From: Trichobilharzia szidati
Taxonomy: Eukaryota > Platyhelminthes > Trematoda > Strigeidida > Schistosomatidae
NCBI GenBank assembly: GCA_944472155.2
Contig: OX235279.1
Coordinates: 172,897,868-172,961,867, forward strand
DNA length: 64,000 nt
Direction of reading: 5' to 3'
A program made the position numbers and the translations under genes. Under the pieces are notes generated by a model. The model saw only the letters and a list, made by a program, of their open reading frames with translations. It ran no database searches and had not been told where the DNA came from. This document shows positions 46,319-56,418 of the stretch, piece by piece (the stretch's first letter is position 1; each line of letters opens with the position of its first letter).

Positions 46319-46850
46319 GTCATATAATAATAACAATGTGTAAATAATGTGTCAATTAAATTACTATTTATGTAAGACTGGATTGGTGTCAAATCTTTGC
46401 TCTCTCTCTGATTGCCTGTCTCATCGCTCCGCCTGTATATATTTGATCAAAATATCTACAATGTTTGGAGTAGAGTAGATGAACGAATATTCCGCTGGTT
46501 TTGAGAACATCTGAGTATTCACTGCAATACGTGATGAAGTTGGAGAGAGCTGAGTCTATTACCAACTGGCATAGAATCAAGGTATGCAGAAGTACAGTTT
46601 TCATTCTCAATCTATTCAGAATGGCAAGATGCACCTACATCAATCTGAAATCAGATTGGAAATACCGAGAATTCCACAGCACATAGAGATCAAAATTTTG
46701 ATTTTCGATACAAATGTGGAATCAATTCTGCTACATGGGTCAGAAAATTGACCAGTGCGTCACGGATAGAATTTCCAACAGCCTGTTCCAGACATTCATC
46801 AACATATGCCACTTTCGCCGGCTTCATGGTGGGGATCAAATGGCTGGTGG
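46319..46850 (-). repeat. Inverted-repeat arm 2
   Basis: Reverse-complement copy of 45393-45923. Its outer part overlaps the start of segmental duplication copy B (46638 onward), so B and the palindrome share the RTE 3' fragment, and the rearrangement probably used it. Confidence 0.9.
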
Positions 46851-47160
46851 AAAGAATGAGCAACAAGAAGCTATGGGGACAAACTAACTAAGAAGCTATT
46901 GCTCAACAAATATGCTGAATAAGATGGAGTTAAATTACACATCACCGTGACATCTTGAGCCAGGTAATGCCACGAGTGGAATTCCAATCTGAATCGACGA
47001 GTTGGACATCCACGTGTGATATGGAGGAGATCATATGAGTTGGAGGAGATGAGAGATTATTGACAGCTAGTTGTCTACCCAGATAAAGAGGACATCGGGA
47101 AATAGAACGAAGTGGGAATGTCTTCTTCAAGGCCTATTTTCCACTCGGAAGCCAAGCAAA
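46675..47160 (+). mobile_element. RTE 3' fragment in duplication copy B
   Basis: Same fragment as 25331-25815 in opposite orientation: TTTTCGATACAAATGTGGAA (coding FDTNVES), ATCAAATGGCTGGTGGAAAG, GAGCAACAAGAAGCTATGGG, GGCCTATTTTCCACTCGGAA. Multiple stops. Confidence 0.72.
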
Positions 47161-48574
47161 CAATAACAAACAGTAGAAATTATCTATCAGGATATCCTCA
47201 AATAAACACACGATGTTCAACTTTAGTGAACAAATACACCATCTACGGATGGATATTTCAAATGGGAACTTTCAACCCTCAAGATTGATTAAAATAATAA
47301 TTGGTGGCTACCCTCGATCCTTTCTATCCATCGAAGTGCATCGAATTCACTTCGTTCCAGATTCCAAGGGAATAAATAATGCAGCAAATTCCATATTGTG
47401 TATACACGCATTTTGCAGAACAAACCTGTTATTATCAATATTATTGATATTAATATTGAAAATATTCGTAGGGAGAAACTTGAACCCTTATCCAGCATCT
47501 TTTAACTGTCTGAGTGTGTCAACTGAGTTTTGTTGATTTTGTTGCAGTGGTATGCGCTGTGTAGAAGGGCATTTTATTTTGTTTTGTTTTATTTTTTTGT
47601 TTTTCACACTCCTCACTTTCAATTTTTCGACCTCTTATTTCACCCCCCCACCCCAACAGTTATTTCCTGTGATAGCTGCTAATCATCATCATCATCGTTA
47701 TTTATTTAACTGATTGATTGTCAATTTTCACAGGTGACAACGATGACTCATACATATTGATTGCTATTTCTTTCTTTCTAATGCACTTTCATGATGGATT
47801 TTCATGACCAACGGACTGATTATAGCCTTTGACCATCAGAGATTCAAAATTACATTCATATTCAAAGATGTAAAGATTAACATGCACAGGGGGAGTGGGG
47901 GAGAGAAGAGGGCTGGGCCGAGCTGAGTAGTAATCACTGTTTAATCAATAAACATAAGAAATTGCAAAATCAAATCGACCAAACAAATTATTTGGAAGTT
48001 ATTGATTTCTTGTTTCATTGTCTTTCTCCAATGAACGTACGACTTCATAATTTCGATGATTAGTGCTCAGTCTGACTGAATTGACAAGTAGATTGTGATA
48101 ATTGCATTCATTTTTTCGAATTGTGAGTTGGTGAACGCGTCGTTCAGCCTGAAAAGATAAAGAATAAACAGTTTGCCTTCAATAACATTTTCAAAGCTCC
48201 AATCTTACGGATTACGGATTGTCACTAATTGAAAGGCCCCATCATCATCATCATCACTGACATAAAAAAACAACAACAACAAAAAATGGAGTCGACTCGT
48301 CCAGTGTCCAGTGTGACCAACAATAACAGTGAGTGTAATACTTTTGCTTTTATTCATCGTGTTTTCTGTAATTGCTAAACATCTTTGTTTACTTATCAAC
48401 TAACAATTATTTAACAATTCCCGTTGTAACACTGTAACATTAGGCAGACAATATTTTCAGAGAAATGACACTCTTAAACGAATATTATCATCAAGCTGTA
48501 GAATTCTATTTATATATCTATGTTTATATATATATATATGTGTTTATATGTATGTATATGTAGTCCAGTTATGA

Positions 48575-48783
48575 GAATGTCATTTAATGTCATATAAAGA
48601 ATTTTTGAGTGTTGGCTTACAGGGATTCGATTGGTTTCAAGATTTCATCATGATCTGTCACCGATCGGTTGGAGGAGGATTGGGAAAGCTTCAGTGACTA
48701 CTGGACAGCTGTTTCCGTTTTCCTAGTTTAGGACTGACACTTTAGCTGTACGAATGCCTCCTCCGGATGCTTTCTCTTGTATT
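48575..48783 (-). mobile_element. SINE-C fragment with HMG-box fragment at its head (copy B)
   Basis: Mirror of 21508-21714: minus strand GAATACAAGAGAAAGCATCC then GGAGGAGGCATTCGTAC (HMG exon-like, 48783-48748), then AGCTAAAGTGTCAGTCCTAA and the SINE-C body. This copy keeps GGAGGAGG as in the HMG exon (copy A has GGTAGAGG), so it is closer to the donor. Confidence 0.7.
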
Positions 48784-49100
48784 CACATACCTTCTTCCCT
48801 GTCCCTTTTAAGGAAGACGCTATAGTCAGTTTCAAGGTCATGATGGGTTCCTGCGTCTGCTGCTTATATGTTCTCGTGAATTCGTTTTCCATTGAAATTT
48901 AAAGGCTTTTTTGGACGTTTTGCTTATTTGTAGTATGTAGGTCAGTTTTTTGTCACTGGATGCTACTATGAAGTTTAATTTTAGCCTGCAGTCCCCAGTT
49001 TTTATGTTGGTAGTTAAGGATTATGGTAAATCTGCAATCATTGAGCCAATTCACGTATACTATGCTAATATAGTAACATTCCTCAGTCAATAAACTCCTT
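48784..49100. other. Non-coding, nothing recognised
   Basis: About 300 bp between duplication B and the hairpin at 49101. No motifs. Confidence 0.4.
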
Positions 49101-49142
49101 AACTGTTCTGCCATTGTTGGATCAAATAGTGGCAGAACAGTT
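49101..49142. repeat. Perfect 13 bp inverted repeat (hairpin)
   Basis: AACTGTTCTGCCA (49101-49113) and TGGCAGAACAGTT (49130-49142) with a 16-base loop. It lies beyond the 3' end of a CACTA-like transposase remnant and may be part of its subterminal region. Confidence 0.8.
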
Positions 49143-49590
49143 ATGGATTATTTGCTTAAACTGGAACTGTGCGCTGGTTTATCAGCATGACTAGCACCAA
49201 TTCAGCACCTTGCTCTTCTTCTACGCATTTTCAGAAGAAGCTTATCAGGCTTATTGCTGCCCTTCTAGTCCAGGTTCTGCTCCTCCCAAGCTTATCATAA
49301 TGCTGAATTAAATCTCACTAATTCTGAAGTATTTCCAACGTTCTATAGTGAGTAAATTCTGAATCTGTTCCTAAATAGATTCTTTAATGGCACAGTCTAG
49401 AACTCAGTTCTGTTTTTCAGCATGACTGACACTAATTCAACACCATGTTCTTTTTCTAGACATTTTCACGAGTAGATCAGAACCTACTGGTTTTGCTTAT
49501 CAGCTTTATTTAAGCCCTTTCAGCTCATTTTCAGCACGGACTAGCTTTACTTCAGAACGAAAAGACTTAATTTAGCACATAGTGGCAATG
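49143..49590. repeat. Two-copy internal repeat, ~180 bp units
   Basis: 49160-49290 and 49400-49530 share CAGCATGACT, AATTCA(G/A)CACC, TTCTTTTTCTA-like, CATTTTCA and GCTTATCAG. in the same order. Further short TTCAGCA and TTAGCAC motifs occur. Repeated subterminal motifs are a feature of CACTA/EnSpm transposons, which would fit the neighbouring transposase remnant. Confidence 0.55.
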
Positions 49591-49879
49591 TTTTTTAGCT
49601 TAAATTTGGAAATTATATTTGGAAACTGTGGCACAATGTCACTGCAAATCCATCAAGTTAGGTCCACTGGTAGCATCCTGTAAATAAGCAAAATAAAATA
49701 TTAGTTGATGAAACATTGTGCTCATCACATTCTCAGCATTTACATTTAGAAAAGTTTGCTTACATAACTGCCACTGTTATGTCCCCTGCTATCTTTTCCA
49801 TTTGCCTAGAAATAAAAACAATGTTGTCATTACTACATGTTGACTTAACGTTGACTTATAAAACGAAGCGGGCGTTTAA

Positions 49880-50560
49880 CAATATTACCTGAATTCCTTT
49901 CTTCAGGTTACGCCTTTGGACACGATCTTTCAAATTAGGAAAGTACGATTCCGTGATCTAATCCATTATGTCAACAACCTCTCTCGATGTCATCAGTTGG
50001 TCGATACAGAAATAAGTACTTCACCAATGAACCTTACATCTCGTGTCTGAATTTCGAACATCTGAATATCCCTAAATTCCTTGATTTAAATGATGTAGTA
50101 AAATCATCACTAAAATCACAGTAGGGTCGAAAGTGTATCCTATCTTCACTTTCCATTTCAACTATATTCCCCTGTTTACCTGAGGCCAAGATTACATTGT
50201 CCGGAGCATCAGAAGTAAATATGGCGTTTAGATAAGTTAACTTTCCTTTCCTTTGCTAAACTTAACGCCCTTAGTACTAGCTTCTTTAGGTACATGCTTG
50301 ACACCTGTACTTCTCATTAAGTGCACGTGTTCAACATAACGCTGAGCTGCCTGCTTAGCCATAGCATATCCACAGTGCACGGACTGTCTGATCATGCGCA
50401 TATTGGATTCAAAGGGAAATGCACTGAATCCTTCTAATGGCCCATGCAGCTCGACGTCATCCACTATATGTTTCAGAGAATGAATATTGTAAACAATATG
50501 TTCATCTCCTAAACAGTTCTCATAATGCAGTAAGGAATTACCCATGATGAGTTCCCTTCC
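49880..50560 (-). pseudogene. CACTA/EnSpm-like transposase C-terminal remnant
   Basis: The 102-codon minus frame (50545-50237) reads YNIHSLKHIVDDVELHGPLE then GFSAFPFESNMRMIRQSVHC. The H-x-L-x-H-L-x-D-D...GPL-x-x-FSAFPFE pattern is characteristic of the DUF4218-type region of CACTA-family transposase genes. After a stop (about 50237) homology continues in another frame: FTSDAPDNVILASGKQGNIV (50225-50170), FRPYCDFSDD, RNLGIFRCSKFRHE (about 50090-50045), again typical of that C-terminus. No DDE catalytic domain is present in the window. The 5' side is cut off at 50560 by RTE sequence. Confidence 0.65.
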
Positions 50561-50564
50561 TGTA

Positions 50565-51496
50565 TTGTCTGATCATAGTTTGGCGTTCATGTCTCCCATT
50601 AGTATTTTAATGTCGCCGACTGGAGTATTGTCCATTGTTGCCTGTAGTTGTCTGTAGAATTCTTCTTTCTTTTCGAGGTCGTCGTTGTTTGTCGGTGCAT
50701 AGCATTGTATAACTGACACTTTCCTTCCTTTGGAGTTGAATCTGGCGGTCATTATCCACTGGGTGAGATCGCCTCCCATTACATCAGGGCGTTCGTAGCC
50801 GTTGGTGACATCATGATAGTCACGCCCTCGGTGTGCATGTGGTTATCCCCTGGGTGAACGGAGTAGATCACTGACTCACCTGTTGACAATTTGGTGAGTC
50901 CATTCCCGTTCCATCTGCTTTCACATATCCCCAGTACTTGAATTCCGTATCTTATCACTTCGTTTGCGATCTGGGCAGCTTTGCCAATCTCGTACATGGT
51001 GCGGACATTCCATATCCCCACAGAGACTTTTTCTTTTGGCGCAAGGAGATTCATCGTGCTGAAGTTTCTGTAGCAGCTTTGTCTACAGGGTGGGGTTGCT
51101 AGCCTCACGCCTGAGAAGGGGAGAGAGAAAAGGTTAGTGTTGCGTGACCGCAGAGCCCAGGGGACAACTGCTTGAGGCCGGTCACACGCGGCCAGTTTTT
51201 GGTTTTTCTTTCTTGTTTGATGCGTCTCAGTAGCGTATTTATCACTTCTGCTGCGTGACACAGCAGCAGGAAGCGCGGTCGTTGTTAATCCAGGCCCCGA
51301 CCGATCCGGCATCATATTTTGTGGATTTGTTTGAATCATGGTGTTGGATTGGGTAGCTGCTTTTTGTCTAACCGCTATCCAAACAACCTTTCTTGCATGA
51401 CAGGACCTACATGAACTAACGTTCCAGCCAGTGTAGCTCGTTGGGTCATTGCGATATGCAAGCCAGACCACCACGTCAAGGTAGCAGCTATGGTAT
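50565..51496 (-). mobile_element. RTE-type LINE, 5' end and endonuclease
   Basis: Minus strand from a likely true 5' end (about 51496): a 240-codon frame (51504-50779) with a basic N-terminal extension, SLPFSGVRLATPPCRQSCYR, then the endonuclease start VSVGIWNVRTMYEIGKAAQI, VLGICESRWNGNGLTKL (catalytic Glu) and VTIMMSPTATNALM. A frame change near 50779 leads to WIMTARFNSKGRKVSVIQCY and ILMGDMNAKL (GDMN motif, 50600-50575). It then stops abruptly at CACTA-like sequence. A LINE with a complete 5' end but missing 3' end cannot arise from normal 5' truncation; deletion or recombination must have removed the rest. Confidence 0.8.
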
Positions 51497-51720
51497 AATG
51501 TCATATAAAGAATTTTCGAGTGTGGGATTACAGGAATTCGATTGGTTTCAAGATTTCATCATGATCTGTCACCGATCGGTTGGAGGAGGATTGGGAAAGC
51601 TTCAGTGACTACTGGACAGCTGTTTCCGTTTTCCTAGTTTAGGATCGACTCTTTAGCAGTACGCACCCACCACCACGGTTCGAACACAGAACCTTCTAGT
51701 TACAAGGCGATCCGTGGAGG
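51497..51720 (-). mobile_element. SINE-C, near-complete copy (minus)
   Basis: Minus strand: tRNA-like B-box GTGTTCGAACC (51685-51675), GGTGGGTGCGTACTGCTAAA, the CCTCCAACCGATCGGTGACA core and 3' end TTCTTTATATGACATTAT (51515-51497), directly against the RTE 5' end. The tail is not a simple poly-A or ATT run. Confidence 0.75.
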
Positions 51721-51931
51721 GTAGGTGGATAGCAAGTCAGGTGGGTAGTTAGGTAGATAGTTGACTTGGTTCCAGTGGCTGTTGGAAGTCGTGACCAGTG
51801 GGGTAGAGCAGGTCGGGTGTGAGGACAAACACTAGCTGGCGATGACATTGGCTCGTTGTCGCGCCATTTCGTGAATTGGCAGAAGCTGGAATTCATCAGC
51901 TGACTACTGGATTGGATCGGATTGGGTCGGG

Positions 51932-52145
51932 TCCCAGTGTCTTAGTGGTCTACGAGCTAGCTCACCCTACAACCAGAAGGTGCTACGTTCGAACCTTGTT
52001 GGTGGGTGCGTACTGCTGAGGAGTCAGTCCAAAACGAGGACAACGCAAACAGCTGTCTTGTACTCTATGCAGCTCTTCCAGTGCTCCTCCAACCGATCGA
52101 TGTCAGTTCATGATGAAATATACGCAATAATACATTATATGTTTA
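51932..52145 (+). mobile_element. SINE-C, near-complete copy (plus)
   Basis: Plus strand: A-box-like TTAGTGGTCTACGAGC, B-box ACGTTCGAACC (51987-51997), GGTGGGTGCGTACTGCTGAG, body AACGAGGACAACGCAAACAG and TCCTCCAACCGATCGATGTC, CATGATGAAATA. More diverged from the minus copy than copies A and B are. Forms an inverted pair with 51497-51720. Confidence 0.75.
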
Positions 52146-52491
52146 GATTTGGGGATGTGGTGTGTGATTGTATGCTTAACGGGAAAATCTGAAGCGCTAT
52201 GTTTCATCGTGTGCTATTTGAGTAGATAGAATTCAATACTGGCCTGCACATTTTGATTTTGACTAACAAATGGGAAAATTGGAAACAATTCACTGTGAGA
52301 ATACTACTACTACTACTTATAATAATAATAATAATCGTGGTAATGAAGGAAAGTAACTGAATAGAGTAAGTGAATAAACAAAAGAAATAAACAAATGTCT
52401 ATCCGTCTACGACCAAGGCAGAAGTAGGCATTGCACATACTTCTTTCTTACACGAAATTCTGGTTGGCTTTAATTCATGAATGGCCATGGC

Positions 52492-53150
52492 CTACGCTGT
52501 CTTTAGAAACTTGAGACGAAGGAAATGCAGCAAGTTATCATGAATTCGATAGATGATGATGATGATGATGTTCAAATCATGGTGAGGGCTGGAAGAGTGA
52601 CAGGAGTCGAGCGAGTGTTGTTCAAGAATACAGCTTCGCACACCCTTCCTTTCTCTCCTGTAAAACCACTCAAGGATATGTACTCGTATCCATGTGGAAA
52701 GCGTTCGCTGGCTACAGTCAAGGTCCCTCGCTCCACAAGAGGAGCAGGTGAACTGACAGATGCACATGGAGGCGGTCAGACGATGGCGCTTGTCTTTTAC
52801 AGAGATAGAGAACAACTTGCGGCTGGTGAACGTCATTTGTAATTTTGCTGAGAAGAACATCTTACTGGCTGATTTAGAGAGATGGTTTTTCAGCATATCT
52901 GAAGCATATCTTGATCACCTTTGAATTCCGAATCCATGAATAAGGCTTTCTTTGCAAGTGAGTCGGTTACCAGTTTGGACTGCCTGTCTTTCATGTTCCT
53001 GTCAATAAATCGGTTCGGATGACCGTTCGCCGTGAGCGTGGCTTTTAGGAAGGCAAGTTGTGAGTCAACGCAATCAGAACTACAGGTGTTTCTTATTCTA
53101 CAACAGAGTGAATGAATTAGGCTCCTTATTCTAGAGATAGGCACGCAACT
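52492..53150 (-). mobile_element. Penelope-like element, C-terminal part (PLE-2)
   Basis: Minus strand: DCVDSQLAFLKATLTANGHP and NRFIDRNM (53060-52980), KKALFMDSEFKGDQDML (52945-52895), a frame step into LKNHLSKSASKMFFSAKLQM, then ICQFTCSSCGARDLDCSQRT and LSTWIRVHI (52750-52690). This is the Penelope order: the end of RT-proximal linker, FKGD motif, then GIY-YIG endonuclease with the CQFTCxCGAxYLG-type signature. The Gly-Ile-Tyr equivalent is altered (ARDLDC). Only one frame step and few stops, so it is younger than PLE-1. Confidence 0.78.
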
Positions 53151-54524
53151 ATAGAAATTAGTTACTTGTCCATTGCATGTACGTCTCCAGTGGATGGATG
53201 TTTTGAGAGATCAGTCAATGCATCTACTAAGACACACTATAATTATAATCACATATATTTTGATTGTATTTCATATTATTATTATTATTGTCATTACTAT
53301 TATTCATGTATTCACGCCTTCGATTCAATTTCCTTACCGGATTGAGGCTATAACTGTCTTTTTTCTAGAGACCTCCCTTACTGTCTTATTTAATGATGTG
53401 TCTGTATACGTTTATGGCTTGAGCCTGTTCTGTGTTAGAGTGTCATAATACTGAGTAGACTGTGGACGAAAACATTTAGAGCTGACACAGTTCTCGATTA
53501 TACACATATACACATTGTTCATGTGACCAAACTCAGTCCGACTGGTTACCACTCTAGCTGGGTGGTAGTATTTTGGCAGTTTACCTAATCGTGGTATATC
53601 ATTCGATAAGCGGATGGATTTCAACGCACTGAAGGAATAAGACAGACTCAGCTTTTCGTGCAGGGATCGAGACTACAAAACAAGGTTCGGTGGTTGGTGA
53701 TGGGATTATTCTTCGGCTAACTGACTCCATTAGTGGGGGAAAATGTTTTGATTAGACTTGGAATCGTAGACTCAGTTGTTGAAATGAAGATAGACGAATC
53801 TTGACAATCTGGTCTCGCTTAAATTCGGGTTGTGGAATTATCTGTCATCTCTTCATCCTACGACCTGAGCTGACAACGACAGAAATGGGGAAGAGACACC
53901 GGTTTTGTGAAGTGACTACATCGAGTGATGCGTTAACGGCCAGTAGACAGCATCACACTCTGCGGTTACATTCTTCGGAAGCTAGTGAACTGACTGCATA
54001 AATACTGTGGAAATTTTCACCAGACGGAGCTGATCACAATCAGTCTACTCCATCACTTCTCTTCGTATCAGAATTACTTTTCACCAGTGGGGATCTTATT
54101 CAGAATGTAGGCGAGAACTGCAAATTATGGAGTTGTCGGAGTCCAAAAGTATCCAGGTGACAATATGTGACCTACTTGACAGCGAAAATCATCGCGTCTA
54201 AAAGCTAAGGCGAACCAAGCCAAACTGCACACTGGTACACACTGTTGAGAACCGAATCGGTCCTCTTGCCATAGTTAATCCGTCTCACTAATGATAAGTT
54301 ATGCCTCAAGGTGGCGAAATGCTCGGCCTCGATATAGATAGCCAGCTGTAAACTCCGGAGCTCAGTCTGTTGTCAAGAGGGACTGCTAGCTGCATGCAAC
54401 TGCATTCATATTAGTGTTCATAATGAAACCTCATCAGAGGACAAAGATGACACAATATTCCCAGTTCTCTTCAACTCGTTATGGTGAGTTACTATGATGG
54501 AATTGAACTTGTCACTTCATATGA
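53151..54524. other. Region without confident features
   Basis: ATT-rich run at 53275-53305. A 66-codon plus frame at 53801-54001 (RHRFCEVTTSSDALTASRQH) has coding-like composition and might be an upstream exon of the following gene, but its start codon is not ATG and splice signals are unclear. Nothing else seen. Confidence 0.4.
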
Positions 54525-55044
54525 GTGTTTCTTAATTCTAACTGGTTATTTTCTGATGATGAAGGAATTACCAGTGTACTTACTCCATTGTCTTTTCATG
54601 TAGATGAGAGATGTGGCGAGGTATCACTTCGGACCGACTATAAATCAGACCTTTCTGAGATACTTCGTGATGAAAATGCTGTTGATTTGGAGAGAAGACT
54701 AATCACACGTTGTGCAACCTCAACAATTGGAAAACCATGTCTCTCTGGTACCCAAACGCTCAGGCATCAACAATCGAAGGAGGAGAATGGTGACCATGGG
54801 AGCGCTCCAGTTATGAGCGATTGCAATTACTGTAGTCTTGAGACTGCAGTTATCAAACCAGAGAATCATTCTGTTGGCGTGGAAGTAGGTCGAACAGCTT
54901 CACCTCGGAGTGAGGGTGGACCAACAATTCGATACAATTCTGGCGACAAGTACGACTGGAATGCAATGAATGCAGAAGCACATGTGATTTCTCCCCGGGT
55001 GTTCCAGACACTGGACGATCACAGAGCAGTGGAAGTGGCTTCGA
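54525..55044 (+). CDS. Probable long coding exon of a host gene
   Basis: Not recognised. Open for 194 codons between stops. A plausible donor AAAG|GTGATT at 55043/55044 ends the exon; the translation after it becomes low-complexity. The acceptor is uncertain, somewhere from 54526 to about 54570. Residues are acidic and polar, non-repetitive: FSDDEGITSVLTPLSFHVDE, DLSEILRDENAVDLERRLIT, AEAHVISPRVFQTLDDHRAV. No transposon motifs. The same strand has a zinc-finger terminal exon 3.8 kb downstream, so this may be the N-terminal, probably disordered part of that transcription factor. That link is inference from proximity only. Confidence 0.5.
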
Positions 55045-55106
55045 AAGGTGATTTGAGGTTAATATTGCTTGGTTGGTTGGCTTGTTGTTTGGTTGGTGGC
55101 TTCTAA

Positions 55107-56220
55107 TATGTATTTATCATTCATTATCTGTTGGCTTATAAGGATGCGAGAATGACAGAGAGAAAGAGTGAGGGAGACAGAGAGAGAGAGAGAGTAAATC
55201 ACTTAACTCTTAGTAAACGTACTAATTATTCCTTGTAGTATACCTTTCTTCACTATGCTTCTCGGCGTATAACTTGGAATGTATGTAGGTGAAGGGAAGG
55301 AAGGAAGGAAGGAAGTAGGTATTTAATGCTATTGGTTATCATTATAATTTACAGTCTGAAGAAACACACTTAATACTGGAGCCGGCTTATCTGAGTGGTC
55401 GGCTTCTAATCGTTCCCTTGTGTATCACAGATTCTGATCAACCATACTCAGTCTCAGTAGGCAGTCAGTATTGGCTTAACGCATGCCTCATTTTTCGTGA
55501 CTACTTGAGTTCCGATTGGGGCGTCGGGCTACAAGCTTTGAGATTTGAAGTTTGAGGAGAGTCAGTGGTGTGATTTCGCGCGATGAGGTTACTAGCCTAA
55601 CGCACAACCTCCCTTCATTCCCAGACTGACTGGCGGCCATTGAATCACGCGTGGCTTACAAGTACGTCAGCTGAGAATATTTCTGCTGAAATCTTCTCTC
55701 AAATACATGACATATACTTGCTGAAAACAACTCCCATGACAGACACTTAGTTGACCGGCATAGAGGGAACAAGATTATTGAGAATTCAGCAAATGCTTCG
55801 CGTAACCGGAGAACCACTGCACCGCAAAATCCTTCGTCATCATCTGGATATGATGAGATGGTCAGTGTGATGACAAATTTGAGTCCTGATGAAGTCAAGA
55901 CGACTACTACTACTACTACTACTAATGAAGCATACGAATAGTCAGATTAAATAAAATAGTCATGGTTATACCACTGACTCCAGTGGATGAGACCAATCAA
56001 TATGTTTGGGTAACATCGAGAATGCGACGACGACGACGACGACTTGATGTTTTCCTCCTCCACTATGTCAGTAGGGCAGTCAACAGATGTCACGAGATCA
56101 CATGATCTATTTTGAAGTCAATGTGAGGAGAAGCCGGTGTTCATCGTGTGACTGACTGACAAATAATAATTTAACCCAATTAGTTGAAGTTATGTACAGT
56201 GACAGACAGACATATTGATG
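55107..56220. other. Microsatellite-rich non-coding, possible intron
   Basis: Holds GA run (55160-55195), AAGG run (55290-55315), a degenerate RTE-leader or SINE-B-like stretch at about 55525-55620 on the minus strand (GGCTAGTAACCTCAT, CTTCAAATCTCAAAGC), ACT repeats (55898-55923) and GAC repeats (56023-56044). Confidence 0.5.
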
Positions 56221-56221
56221 G

Positions 56222-56418
56222 TGTGCGTCGGTGGCACAGTGGATAGGACTCTCGCCTACCATACACATGGTCCGGGGTTCGATCCCATGCCGACGCACAT
56301 CCGATATCTATGGTCTGCAAAATTTGGGCTACCGATATCACATGCTGAAAATTCTATACTTGTACTGATAATACAGTGTGGCATCAAGCTGTAATCTAAA
56401 TCAAAATCATCATCATCG
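56222..56418 (+). mobile_element. SINE-A copy 3, full length
   Basis: Plus strand: A-box GGTGGCACAGTGGATAGGAC, B-box GGGGTTCGATCCC (56273-56285), then ATCTATGGTCTGCAAAATTT, GGGCTACCGATATCACATGC, TGAAAATTCTATACTTGTAC, AGTGTGGCATCAAGCTGTAA and an A/CAT-rich tail. The tRNA-like acceptor ends pair poorly and no T is added, so it is not a functional tRNA. Best reference for the SINE-A family here. Confidence 0.85.

Larger units (their letters stand above)
46638..48783. repeat. Segmental duplication, copy B (inverted)
   Basis: Reverse complement of copy A (21508-22966 and 25190-25861) without the 2.2 kb middle. Contains the RTE 3' fragment (46675-47160, plus), the junction with 9-base filler CCTCGATCC (47312-47320), the CATCAT repeats, TA-rich run (48518-48545) and SINE-C piece. 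The frame 47289-47498 (minus) mirrors 22789 onward; it is hydrophobic but not conserved enough to call a gene. Confidence 0.9.

Noticed and set aside
52525..52842. 105-codon plus-strand frame starting at a GAT repeat
   Set aside because: Shadow of the Penelope-like coding sequence on the minus strand.
56222..56300. Possible functional tRNA gene
   Set aside because: A- and B-boxes are good, but the acceptor stem and anticodon arm do not form a complete cloverleaf, and the same head recurs with SINE bodies at 28.4 and 42.8 kb.
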